A stretch of DNA of 64,000 bases from Ramazzottius varieornatus (lineage: Eukaryota > Tardigrada > Eutardigrada > Parachela > Ramazzottiidae): positions 155,783-219,782 of the forward strand of contig BDGG01000002.1 in NCBI GenBank assembly GCA_001949185.1, in the 5' to 3' direction. Of this stretch, positions 35,901 to 46,900 are shown piece after piece. A model generated the notes under the pieces. The model saw nothing but the letters and a program-made list of their open reading frames with translations, searched no databases and was not told the origin of the DNA. Both the position numbers and the translations under genes were made by a program. Positions within the stretch are counted from its first letter, which is position 1. The number at the start of each line of letters is the position of its first letter.

Positions 35901-38900
35901 CCATCGTTAAGGCTCCAGCTTGATTAATTTAAACAGTCCACTCTTCAAACTTCAAGATGATACCATTAGCCAGTAGAAAGGTCCATAAGGAACATTCTTG
36001 CTCTCCCATCGAACCTTCGAAGCAGTTCTCGATGGACAATACTGCCAGCTGGACAAACAAAAGTTGTCCGCCAAGTGGCGCAGATCCTTAGCCATAAACA
36101 CCGTAAACGTGCGCCATCTGGATAGACACTTTTAAGCACGACAATATCAATTTTTCCACGTAGCGCACATTATCGCTTAACAACACCACAGTTGTGCGGC
36201 ACTTGGGAGAAGGGGATCTCGTCGATTCTATTTCCTGAGCTCCCGGATCTTAATAACATGTCTTTTGCTGTTAGACATTTGTGTCCACAACAGCAGAATG
36301 GTGCATCTAGCACTTTAGGGCATCTTGTAAGACCCAACAAGATTGTCCTGTAATTATGTTGTGCAACAGAATTCGTAGAAAACCTTAGTTGCGATTGTTC
36401 TTGTTTGAAGTGTTGTAGTGCGCGTGCAAAACAGGGCGACGGCGGCAGCGGCCGAGGTTGTTTACGTGGAGAAGAGAATGAAACGGAAAATACGATATCG
36501 CAGATATTGGTGTTAGCTGATATAACTGTCACTTTTGAGCACCACGTGGGGTCTTCATCCCACCGTGATATACGGACAGGGAAGACTGACTTTGAATAGG
36601 CTATGCATCGCTGTGCGGTTGTGCGCGAACCCGGCCGGAAATTTTCCACATCAGCGCGGGCTTTGTACAAGAGGTCGATTGAGCGGATTCTGATCTCGAT
36701 AATGTCGTGATATTAAGCCCTGACGATGTTCAATACATCGACCATTGAAAGCCAGCTGAAAGTAGCCTATCCTCCTTTAATTCAATTGATGGTCTAATCG
36801 GCACAAAGATGGCCGCGCAGCGCGGTATGCATAGAATAGGTGAAAAGGCCTTCTTCACCGTTGGCTACATTATACTGTCACAGGTGTGCAACATCAAACT
36901 AACATTTACCTCTTCTCTCCGACACTTGTCTCCATCCCAGGAAAGTCTTTTGATTTCGGGCCCGCACGCTGCAATTCGATCTGTCAGCTACTTGACAAAG
37001 TACCTTTTGGTAGTTTGTATAGCCTTGCCGAGGTTTTACGACCCATACAATGCGGCCTTTTAAACTGAAGAGGACGATCAGTCAGCACTCGAGAAATTGA
37101 TTACCCCGCACTAAACAATCTGCAAGTAGCGCAATCTGCCCACTTCCATCATCTTTATGGTTTTACGGGTCCTCTGCCACAATTCAGCCAAGTAAGCACG
37201 CTTACTGAGTCGTTTATGAAGGATAACAAGACTGTTTCCAGACCCTAGCTGATTCAGGCGGTGGCTAACATCACTGCCAATTGGGGTTTATAAGCAGCAT
37301 ATTGTTGACCTTTATGCTCTGCGGTAGCTTTAGACGCCATCGTAAAGCTGTTTTACGATCTTACATAGCCTGTACATGCTCTGCAAAAAAGAATACTCGT
37401 TGTCATGTTGAATGGATCGATGACAGCTGCCAGCGCGCCGGTAACGCATGATTGCCTTATATGGAGGGCGTAAAAGTGTTTTTTTCCAACGATTGCAAGC
37501 AATCACCAACTTTTTGCCTTTGCCAAAGTTTCTAGATTGACTTCAGAGCAGCATGCGAGATTGTAATCATGGCTGAGGACGGCAAAGGGTACGAAAGGGG
37601 GAGGCGTTTTAATCAAGTGGTTGTTTAAAGCTTTGATTGGTTAGACTTGGCTGGTAAAATCGATGGGGATTGATCTCGTCGTGGGCAGATAAGCTGTGAC
37701 GGTAATCTGGTTAGCGCCTGCTGACAAACAATAGGGCTTATTACAGCCAACGTGTTGATTAGGAATTTGCCCCGATGAATTGAGCCGCAACGGAACGGGC
37801 GAATAAAGGCACAGCTTGCGCTTCTGCCTTGACTTTTGCCCGTTGCACGACAATCTTGGCTTGGATTCTTCCATGAAAGGGACAGCGGTCGTTAGCCAGC
37901 TGTGAAATGCCATTATGCAATCAGCCAATCTGCAACATCAAATAATAAATCACTATTAAGGCCTGCGAGAGGGTTTCTGTCGTATTTGTTGTGCCATCAG
38001 CTCATCAAAGATTTGATGCGCCGCTTTGGTTTATTCACACTTTTCGCGCCATAGAAAGAGGATTTCTTTAGCCACCTGCAAAGTGACAAATCCTCGCGGG
38101 AAACATCAGATTAACATTCCGTCAATTACTGCCGCAAAAACAGCCGCTTAAGATAACACGGCAAGCTGCTCTGGCCATTGTTCCAAAAGACTTTACCCAT
38201 ATTTAAGGTTGGTCTTTTTGCAGAGCTGCCCAAAGGCAAGTCGCCGCCTGAACAAATCGTTTGTCCGCTGTGCAAAGAGACCGTCGGTGGAAAGAGCCTC
38301 AATGAGCACTTCATGGAAGAACTCAAGACTTATCGGCAAGAACCCCTCAACACCCGCGTCGTCAGTTCCAGCTCCCCGAATACGGCCGAGCACACCGGTC
38401 GATCTGCGCACTCTGGACATGCACCCGGTGAAAACGATGCACGCTTAGAGGTACATGAAAATTTTCTGCAGCATCAAGGTTACGCCAACGACCGAACTCT
38501 AATCAGAGCTGGACAAAGGAACTCAGCAAAAACTGTTATCCCAAGCGGCGCACGCTTCCTCTGTTATCCGCTGAAAGCATACGCCACTGGCGAAAACGAT
38601 CTTGTGGAATTTGACTGTTCTCCAAGTGGCGCACGCTTTCACTATTAATGACTGGTACTATGCGCCACTCGAAAACAGAACAACATAATCCTGTTCGTTT
38701 TCCCGCGATTCTTCGGAAGTCCACAAGTCAAGTTGACCTTTATTTGCTTTTCCAGATTTATCTGCGTGTAAGGGGTAATCGCCGAACAAGATGTCCAAGT
38801 AACACCTCAGCTTCCAGCTACCTGCCCGGTAACAATGCATCAACCTCTAGAAGGTCTTCCGCTTCCAGCTCTACCGGTTCTACCAGATCGTCGCCAGTCG

Positions 38901-39229
38901 TCTCTCACCCATGCGCGTCTACCAGCAAACGCTCGAAACACAAGAGAATAGAAGCAATACAGGTGGAGGATGCGGAAGTGATTGTCGATGTGGAAGTAGA
39001 AGATGATGGTGAACATCAACGCGATGGAGCTCCTTTGCGGATAGATAGCTCACCCACTGGACAGCTGCCCGTTTCCGACAATAGGTCACCTCTGCACAAT
39101 TTGTGGAACCAGTCCGACTTGCCGCGCAAGAAAAGACCGATAGACACGGCGGAGGATTTTACGGAAAAGAAAAGCATTACGTCCACGCTCTTTTCGCCGT
39201 CACCGTCATCGGATTCTGCTTCCGTCTGA
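32996..39229 (+). CDS. RNF220-like protein lacking the RING end
   Basis: Exons 32996-33401, 33491-33592, 38224-38450 and 38756-39229; 402 residues, all junctions in phase. Exon 1 encodes an Ala run (GCG repeat), Met/Asn/Gly-rich sequence and a FGALNPAFSYLNGF patch. Exon 2 is Ser/Pro-rich. Exon 3 has the zinc-binding CPLCKETVGGKSLNEHF, like RNF220's first Cys-Pro-x-Cys...His unit. Exon 4 opens with IYLRVRGNRRTR, matching RNF220's conserved LRVRANRQTR block, then Ser-rich and acidic stretches. RNF220 is a nuclear E3 ubiquitin ligase. Its second zinc unit and C-terminal RING were not found before the next gene, so this is a RING-less paralogue, a truncated gene, or my last exon reads past a splice site. 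Intron 2 is 4.6 kb. Confidence 0.65.
33723..33852. repeat. Dispersed hairpin repeat, two copies (RNF220-like intron 2)
   Basis: Copies about 33723-33783 and 33796-33852. Confidence 0.75.
34638..34785. repeat. Dispersed hairpin repeat, two tandem copies; type description
   Basis: Best-preserved pair (34638-34702, 34722-34785). The family consensus is a left arm TTTTCCCAAGTGGCGCACGC, an asymmetric loop CTTCCAGCCAACAACACTGT, and a right arm CGTGCGCCACTTGGGAAAAC. In good copies the palindrome extends outward (CAAGATCG / CGATCTTG), giving about 29-base arms, followed on one side by GAGTTTGTTTGCC. I count 50 copies in the window, in both loop orientations, about 73-90 bases apart when in tandem. 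No protein or Pol III promoter is evident. It behaves like a very short MITE or a foldback satellite. Confidence 0.9.
36066..36213. repeat. Dispersed hairpin repeat, two copies (RNF220-like intron 2)
   Basis: Copies about 36066-36126 and 36150-36213, 84 bases apart. Confidence 0.75.
38535..38676. repeat. Dispersed hairpin repeat, two copies (RNF220-like intron 3)
   Basis: Copies about 38535-38598 and 38616-38676, 81 bases apart. Confidence 0.8.
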
Positions 39230-40945
39230 ATACGTACCGTAAAGTGCTGATCACAAGAGACACTTTTGGCACCGGGCGAGTGGAAATAATCCGGCCGGTA
39301 CGGACAGTTTTGGCTGTTGAGTGTGATGTCATATCCATCGGCTGATCGGTGTACATTTAGCTCAGATATTTCACCCACTATCCGGGCGGACTTTTTAGAC
39401 GGAACCGGTACCAGAAGTGTCCATTGTGATCGGCACTTTACAGCAGCTGCAAGGTTTTGTCTGTGAAGAGAAATCGTGTTGTAATGTATCCAAAGCGGAA
39501 GACATTTCTTGCTTCTTCAATTCCACTAGCGTACTGTGAGCTCATTCGTTTCCTTCAAGAATTGCTGCACGAATGTTAAAAATGATCGAACTTCCTGATT
39601 ACTTTTCTTGCAAAATTACGAGTTATAACGAGAACGTTCCGAAGCGCGATTTTCACTTGGCTTTTCTTCGAAAACTGAGGGAAATGTCGGTTTTTCGGTA
39701 CCTGCTCATCGGCTTTCCCCGGCACAAATACCCATAATTCGATTGGCTCTTGGAGCCAACGCCCAAGGCTAAAGCAGAGTGCCTTCCGCCCCTTCTCGTC
39801 GAAAATTCGCTATGATGTCGGAGTCTAACAGCGCGCTTTTCATTTGCCTCTGTGTGATGCACAATCAGTTTTGGCGGGCTGGCCGTCTCTCGATTCTAAT
39901 CCACATACCAGGCCTTCACGATGACACGTGGCAAAGTTGGAAGTTTATGGTCCGACAAAAGTCACGTGCTACCTGCAGTAAGTTACGACGTTTGCTGGCT
40001 GAGGAGGATACTCTACGGCAGAGCATAAAAATGATCCGTTAAGCGGAACTGAACTGCAGTCAACGGAAGTTTCGGTCCGTTTCCGTTCTGGAATACCCAA
40101 AATTATTTCCGCTTTTTTCCGTTCGGTTTCTGACAGAATGACGTTCCGCTCGTTCCGTTCTGATCGGACTGGCTGTTAGAAACCGAAATAATCACGTAAC
40201 ACAGAAGTTAGATGATCTGCTGTACTTGAAGTGGAATTTGGTTGTGGAAGATAGTGGAAAGCCGAAGACATCGGGGAAAAATAGTTTACCGAAGGATGTT
40301 AAAGCCTGAATCTTTGGCGATCATAAACTGTTAATTTCTATGCGAACGGTGTATTTTAGTTTCGGTTCCGAACATCGAAATCTTCCGTTCAGTTCCGTTA
40401 AAAAATTTGCGATTGATTTCCGCTCGCTTCCGTTTTCGTGTTTTTGGAAAATGTGGATTTGGTTTCCGGTTTATCGAACGGTTTTATGCTCTGCTCTACG
40501 GCTTGCCTCCGCAAACAGCTGACTGCGTCGCATTCCATTGTTGTCCGTTATAATCGGCCAAACAAACGCGTTTCAAGTTTCAAGTTCAACTTTCAACTGT
40601 TTTCTTCTTCTCCACCGCTCAAAGTCAGAAAGTCATCTTTTATTTTCCAGATTTGCCTTCACTTGTTCTGTTCATTTGTTCAGTCCGGAGGCAGAGCTGG
40701 ATGAAAGTCTTGGATCAAGAAGGAGTACTCCCGATGCACGAAAGCGTCGCGTCAACGTTTGATTTTTGCACAAAGATTGCCTCTTGCCAGCCGCTCTGTC
40801 TCCGTCGATCGCGCAGGTAAAATTCTCCTCATTCTCTCACTTCATATCCAGGTCTGAGCAGTTTTCCACACGACTCTATCCCTAAGGAACCGGGAGAAAC
40901 ACTTGAAGCTTGTACGTTTCATTGCAGGTGGTTAACAGCAGACAG
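39230..40945. other. Intergenic upstream of strawberry notch
   Basis: I searched this for a RING-domain exon (two C-x2-C pairs around C-x-H-x-C) and saw none. It includes a TTCCG-rich patch (40039-40440) and, near 40928, an acceptor that probably opens the first coding exon of the next gene after a 5' UTR exon. Confidence 0.45.
40039..40440. repeat. TTCCG-rich region with weak inverted ends
   Basis: TTCCGTT and its complement recur more than ten times in 400 bases. GCGGAACTGAACTGCAG at the left resembles the reverse complement ACGGAACTGAACGGAAG at about 40415-40390. Possibly a decayed MITE. Confidence 0.35.
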
Positions 40946-43900
40946 ATGCCTCCTAAGCGTGCTGCTCGTGGTACGTCTGCCCGTGGAGCATCGCGAGCTG
41001 TTCGCGGAGGTGCTCGAGCTGGACAATGGATCCCAGGTAACACTCCTCAACCTCTTGGTCGGGGAGGACCTGCTGCATTTCTGGGATCAACTTTTTCAGC
41101 GGCGATGGCAGGTTTGGCAAACGTTGGACTGGACTTGTTGGGCATGCCAAACCTACAGCCAGATCCAAATGTCTCTTCAGCGGTAGGTTCATTGATTGAT
41201 TATTGATTCCCCGACTGGATAAAATATAGTGGTGACGTCACATACACGTGGTTTGCACTCCGCATGAAGCGCACTACATCACATGATCTAGTGCACAGTA
41301 CTTATTCGTTGCAAGGCCACGTGACACTTGTCTACCCGGCGCGCACGTACGTCACGTGCTTTCAAGTGTGACGTCAGCGTTCATTTTGTCAGTTGGATTG
41401 ATTTGGCTTGATTGGTTAGTTGAGTAGCCTTTTGCTTTGCTGCCTCCATGGAGAATATCCTTGCTTTCCTACAGACGCTGGATGTCCATGGCCGACCTAT
41501 TCCTGGGTCACATCCTGGAGGACGTCCAGGAACAGTATCTGCAGTCAATCCGGAAGAGGCAGCGCGTCTGGCCGCAGACAAGTTAAGCCACGAGGAAGAT
41601 GGCTATGTCCAGGGCGATACCTTCATGGAGTACAAGCCCGCCAAACTCAAGATCGGCCTCCCTCACCCTGACCACATTGTCGAAACCACATCTCTGCGAA
41701 GTATTCAACCTCCTGACATCAGGTGAGCATTGGTGTCCTCTTTTAGTACTGTTTGTTAGTATTATTGTCCGAGATACGCATGTAGATGGGCTATCGTTCG
41801 TGCACCTGGATACGGCGGATGGATGTTTAAAATGATGCGTTGTAGGCAGGTAGCTGACGGTGTGCTTTTTGTGTGGCCCCGCTTGTTTTGTACACCTGCA
41901 TATCTTTGGCTGTTCGTATAACATGGCGCACGAGTATGCCGGTGTACGATGAGGTGTGGTCACCAGCCCTTGCCTTGCACCGGCACACACCGTGCTGCGT
42001 ATTTGTAGGGTACAGAACTACACAAGTATGCGGGCTGGTTTTTCGTGTTTGCGGACAATTTGTACGGTTGCTTTTCGCTGTAGGTACGATGTGAAGCTGA
42101 CGAAGAGGATCATCGAGGAGGGGCTGCTGTCCAACCTGCAGCTGGAAGCTGTGACGTACGCCTGTCAGCAGCACGAGTCCTACTTGGGAGAGGGAACTCG
42201 AGCTGGCTTCCTGATCGGCGATGGGGCGGGTGTGGGCAAGGGTCGCACCATCGCAGGCATCATCTACGAAAACTACCTGCGAGGGCGAAAGAAAGCCATC
42301 TGGTTGTCCATCTCGGCCGATCTCAAGCTCGACGCCGAACGGGATCTGGCTGACATCGGAGCGGAAATTCCTGTCCATCGCATCGAGAAGTGCACCTATG
42401 ACAAACCCATTCCTCACCAACGTGGCGTGTAATTATATCCTACAAGCTATTAGGAGTAAAAGTCGGTGATCGTTATGAAGTCCAGATTACGATGAAAATT
42501 AATGTCTCTTATCAGGCTTTTTGGGACGTATTCGGCGTTGATCGGCAAGACTAACGCCAAAGGAAGACAAAAGACTCGTTTAGACCAGCTGATCGAGTGG
42601 TGTGGGAACAAGTTTGACGGCGTCATCGTCTTCGACGAAAGCCACAAAGCCAAGAATCTCTACCCTTCGAGCGACAAGACCAAGTCCACCAAGACTGGCC
42701 TGGCCGTTCAAGCGCTGCAGACAAGACTTCCAGGATCCCGCATCGTCTACGCTTCTGCCACAGGTAACGTATTTGTTTTAACCCAGTCTACCTAGACCAT
42801 GACTAGGTTTCCATAAAAATTTTTGTCGACATCTTTTAGGCGCTACGGAACCAGCGAATATGGGCTACATGTCACGGCTGGGTCTTTGGGGAGAGATGAC
42901 GCATTTCACAAACTTCGGCGAGTTCAACGCGTCGATCGAAAAACGGTCAGTTCGACATTAGTATTCCAACTGACGGATGACGTCAGCTAGTAACATTGGT
43001 AATGTGTACCACTTGGGGAAACAATCAGACTGACCGAGATTGTTTCACTAAGTCGCGCACGCTTCCAGCCATTGACGCTAGACTAGTGCGCCACTTGGTG
43101 AGACGATTATGTGGAGTTTGTTTGCTGATCTCTCAGTTATTATGTTCTACAGATTTCACGGTTTTCGGATATTCTGTTAACAATATGTTTTTGTTTCATA
43201 GTGGTGTAGGAGCGATGGAGCTGGTGGCAATGGAGATGAAGTCTCGTGGGATGTACATTGCCCGCCAACTTAGTTTCGAAGGCGTCCACTTTCAGATTGT
43301 CGATGTCAAGCTCAAGGACGACTTCATCGCCCTCTACGACAAATGTGTCGAATTTGTAAATCTGGCTTCTCTGTTCTTTCTGGCTTAGTCTTTTTAATCC
43401 TCCAACCAAATTTGTAATGATAATTTTTTCTTCAGTGGATCGAGGCCGAGCGAGTGTTCAAAGAAGCCGCTGCTATTGCAAGATGTGGCAAGAAACGATG
43501 CTTTGTCATGTAAGAGATGATTTGAAGAGTTTGAGGCGTTATATTTTACGACGAATTCTGGATCTTTCTGCTGGATTTTAGATTTACGCAGTTCTGGGCT
43601 GCTCATCAACGCTTCTTCAAGTACCTTTGTCTGTCTGCCAAGATTGAAAGTGCAGTTAATTTCGCTAAGCGGGCAGTCGAGGAAGGAAAGGTGAGTCCCA
43701 ACGAAAAATTCAGATGCTGTGATTCTCTTTTCCTGGATTTAAACTTCAAAGGTATATTGAGGAAAGTGGAAAGTTGTGCTCGCTTTGTAGTGCGCTGTTA
43801 TCGGCCTGCAGTCGACAGGCGAAGCAAAGACTGACCAGCTGCGGGAAGCCATGGAAGAGAAAGGCATCGAGTTGGACGAGTTCATCTCCACTGCCAGGTA

Positions 43901-46900
43901 AGCTTGCGATGCCTCTAGGGGGATTCTCTGTAGGGAATGTTGAAGCTCGAGATGTTTGGGAGTTCGGCAAGCTTGCCTTTTTAAGTGGCGGACGTTTGCT
44001 GTTGCGAATGCTATGGCCAGCTCGATTCCTTTTCCAAGTGGAGCACTTTGTTTGCCTTATTGGCTGAACTCGTGGGCCACTTGAGAAACGAGCTTGTCTC
44101 GTTTGTCTCAACCGCGGGATGTTGGCGCTTCCGTTTACCACTTTTTGCTGAAGAGTGAGTTGATTTTATTGTCAGGGCTGTGTTCATGGCCGTACTGAAT
44201 CACTTTCCTCTGGACTTGGACACGAGCGAAAAGAAGAAGAACCCTTTTGTGGCGTCCGATGAGGAGGACTCTGACCTGGCTCGGGAAGACGGTGATGGGG
44301 ATGGCCTCAATGAGGATATGCTGGGCGAAGAGATGGATCTGCTCGAACTGCTGGGCCTCGATCGAAGTAAGCTCCCATATTTACAAGGCTGAATCGCTTT
44401 TGGGGTCAATATGATCAAGCTCTTTGCAGATATTGCTCGTCGGCCCAGAGACGAGTTAATCAGAATGCTGGAAGAGAAGAAGCAGGCGCTGATGGACGAG
44501 TTCGACATCTTTGCCGACGACCTGCCAGTCAACACGCTGGACACACTGGTGGGCCAGCTGGGCGGTCCCAGCGAAGTGGCCGAGGTGATCTAGATCGAGT
44601 CTGACTTTTGACCCTGGTCATTGTGATCATACGAGTGTTGTGTGAGCAGCGTCTTGCTTGTAGATGACGGGTAGAAAGGGACGAATGGTGGCCGACAAGG
44701 ACGGCCACATCAAGTATGAGCTAAGGAAGGAGGTGACCGATGTCGACTCGATGAACATCTGCGAGAAGAACCGCTTCATGAATGACGAGAAACTGGTATG
44801 CTTTTCTTTTGAATGTTTTTGGGTGATGAGTTTATGGTCAACCTGAGAGTTCTGGGCAAGATCCTGGCCTGCTTTGGCAAGGTTCTTAATCACTTTCAAG
44901 GAAGAGTATATTAGCCCTGGATAGATCATTCGGTCAAAGCCTTGTCTTTGCTGGATTTCATGCCCCCGGCACACTTTAGAAAACTGAATTGAGGAAGATA
45001 CGCTGGCAGTAAAATTATGGGCAATTTGGGAACTCGGTAAACAGATTTGACAGCATCGTTTTTCTAGCTGGCGCACTTTTCTGGCCTGCAATACGAAAAT
45101 GCGCGCCACTTTAGAAAACTGGGCTGAATCGTTTTTCTGAGTGGTGCACGCCCCGAACCCGTAAAATGGTCACGTGCGCCACTCTGGAAAATTGTCTTGC
45201 TGATTGTGCTTTGCGAGTCGCCAGTTTTGTTGAAGTGTTCGACTGAAGAAATCAGCCTATGGAATGTATTGAATTTTGGTGTTGTAGATCGCCATCATTA
45301 GTGAAGCCGCGTCGTCGGGTATTTCCTTACAAGCTGACCGTCGCGTTCGCAACCAGCGTCGCCGTGTCCACATCACGCTGGAGCTGGCTTGGAGTGCCGA
45401 CAGAGCCATCCAGCAGTTCGGCCGTACTCACCGCTCCAACCAGACGTCGGCGCCCGAGTACATCTTTCTCATCTCGGACGTGGCCGGCGAGAAGCGCTTC
45501 GCCTCGGTAGTGGCTCGCAGGCTGGAACGGCTGGGCGCTCTGACACACGGCGACCGTCGTGTGACGGAGACGCGCGACCTTTCCATGTTCAACATCGACA
45601 CCAAGTTCGGCAAGAAGGCACTGGGTAACGTCATGCACTGCTTCATGCGCGAAATGAACCCTCTCGTGCCTTTCCCCGAGTTCCACGGCAACTTTGTCCA
45701 AGAAGCACAACGAGTAAGACTTTCAGTCCGTTTATCCAAGAGTTTTACCGAGTGGCGCACGTTTGCCGTAGTTTGGCCGGAGATGTGCGCCAGCTGGAAA
45801 AACGATGTGGCTTAGTGATTATTTTCGCGAGTGGCGTACGTTTACAATGTTATGACCTGCAAGCGTGCGCCGCTTGGAAGGATGCTCTTGCCGAAATTAT
45901 CTGTCGAGTTTCAAGTTGGTGACGATTTTTTCGCGCAGAGTTTGGAAGCGGTGGGAATTTTGGTACCGCAGAGCACTCGTCGTGGACTTCCAGGATACAA
46001 GTTGTGCACCGGTTAGTCAGGATCAAGGTTGAATGATGACGAAGAATAGTAATTTCTAGCCGTTATGTTTCTTCCTGAGGGAAAAAAAGTTGTTTCGATC
46101 GTCGGGTAGTTGCTCATTTTTCTCGCTGATCAATTTATCAGGCTTCGGCATGGACCGCTTCATGAACCGCATCCTGGGTATGAAGATTTTGGTGCAAAAC
46201 GCCATCTTCCAGTTCTTCGTCGACAATTTGGACCACCAAATTGAGGAGGTAAGAGAAGACGAGCGCCGAGGATTCCAGAAAGAAAGTCTGATAAACACAG
46301 TAAAATAATACAGTACTCTGTTACAGGCTAAACGAGAGCAAAAGTACGACCTGGGCACTTTAGAGCTGGGTCGCGTGGGCGATGAAGCGGTGCTGAAGAA
46401 GCGTCTGCACTACACGCAGAAAGACAAGGAACACAGCAAGACCTTCGTCTACCACGTCGTCACCGAACGTGGTATGACGTGGGAAGACGCCGTCAAGCAC
46501 CTCGACGAGAACCCCGGCGAACGAAATGGCATCTACACAGTCGAGGTACAATTTCTTGAACTAGGCTCTTCATTTGGTAATTCGCACAGTCATTAGGTCG
46601 CTGGTCACAAACCTGCATACGCCCTGTAGAGGTTTTGTACCCAAGTGTTGTATGCAGGTGTATGATGGGCTTTGCAAGTTTTGGTCATACGTGTTTTACG
46701 GCTACCCTGCCGCAGGGTAGTCGTTTCTATATAGTTGCATGATGTGTCAGAAGTGTGATATATTTCATCCGTTGGTCTGTTCAGGCTCGCGGTGATCGTC
46801 CGTACATCTTGATGGCCATCGAGGCCAAGAACACGGGTTTTAGCAAGAAGAGCAAATCATTCGAAATTTACCGTCCCAACACTGGTCGTGCCGCTGCCAA

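Noticed and set aside
36170-36670. 166-codon minus-strand ORF inside the RNF220-like intron
   Set aside because: Begins in a hairpin repeat arm, has no recognisable domain and runs antisense in an intron.
12007-45190. Repeated GTGCGCCACTT motif as a CRISPR array
   Set aside because: The repeats are palindromic, dispersed among animal genes, and the intervening sequence is conserved rather than unique.
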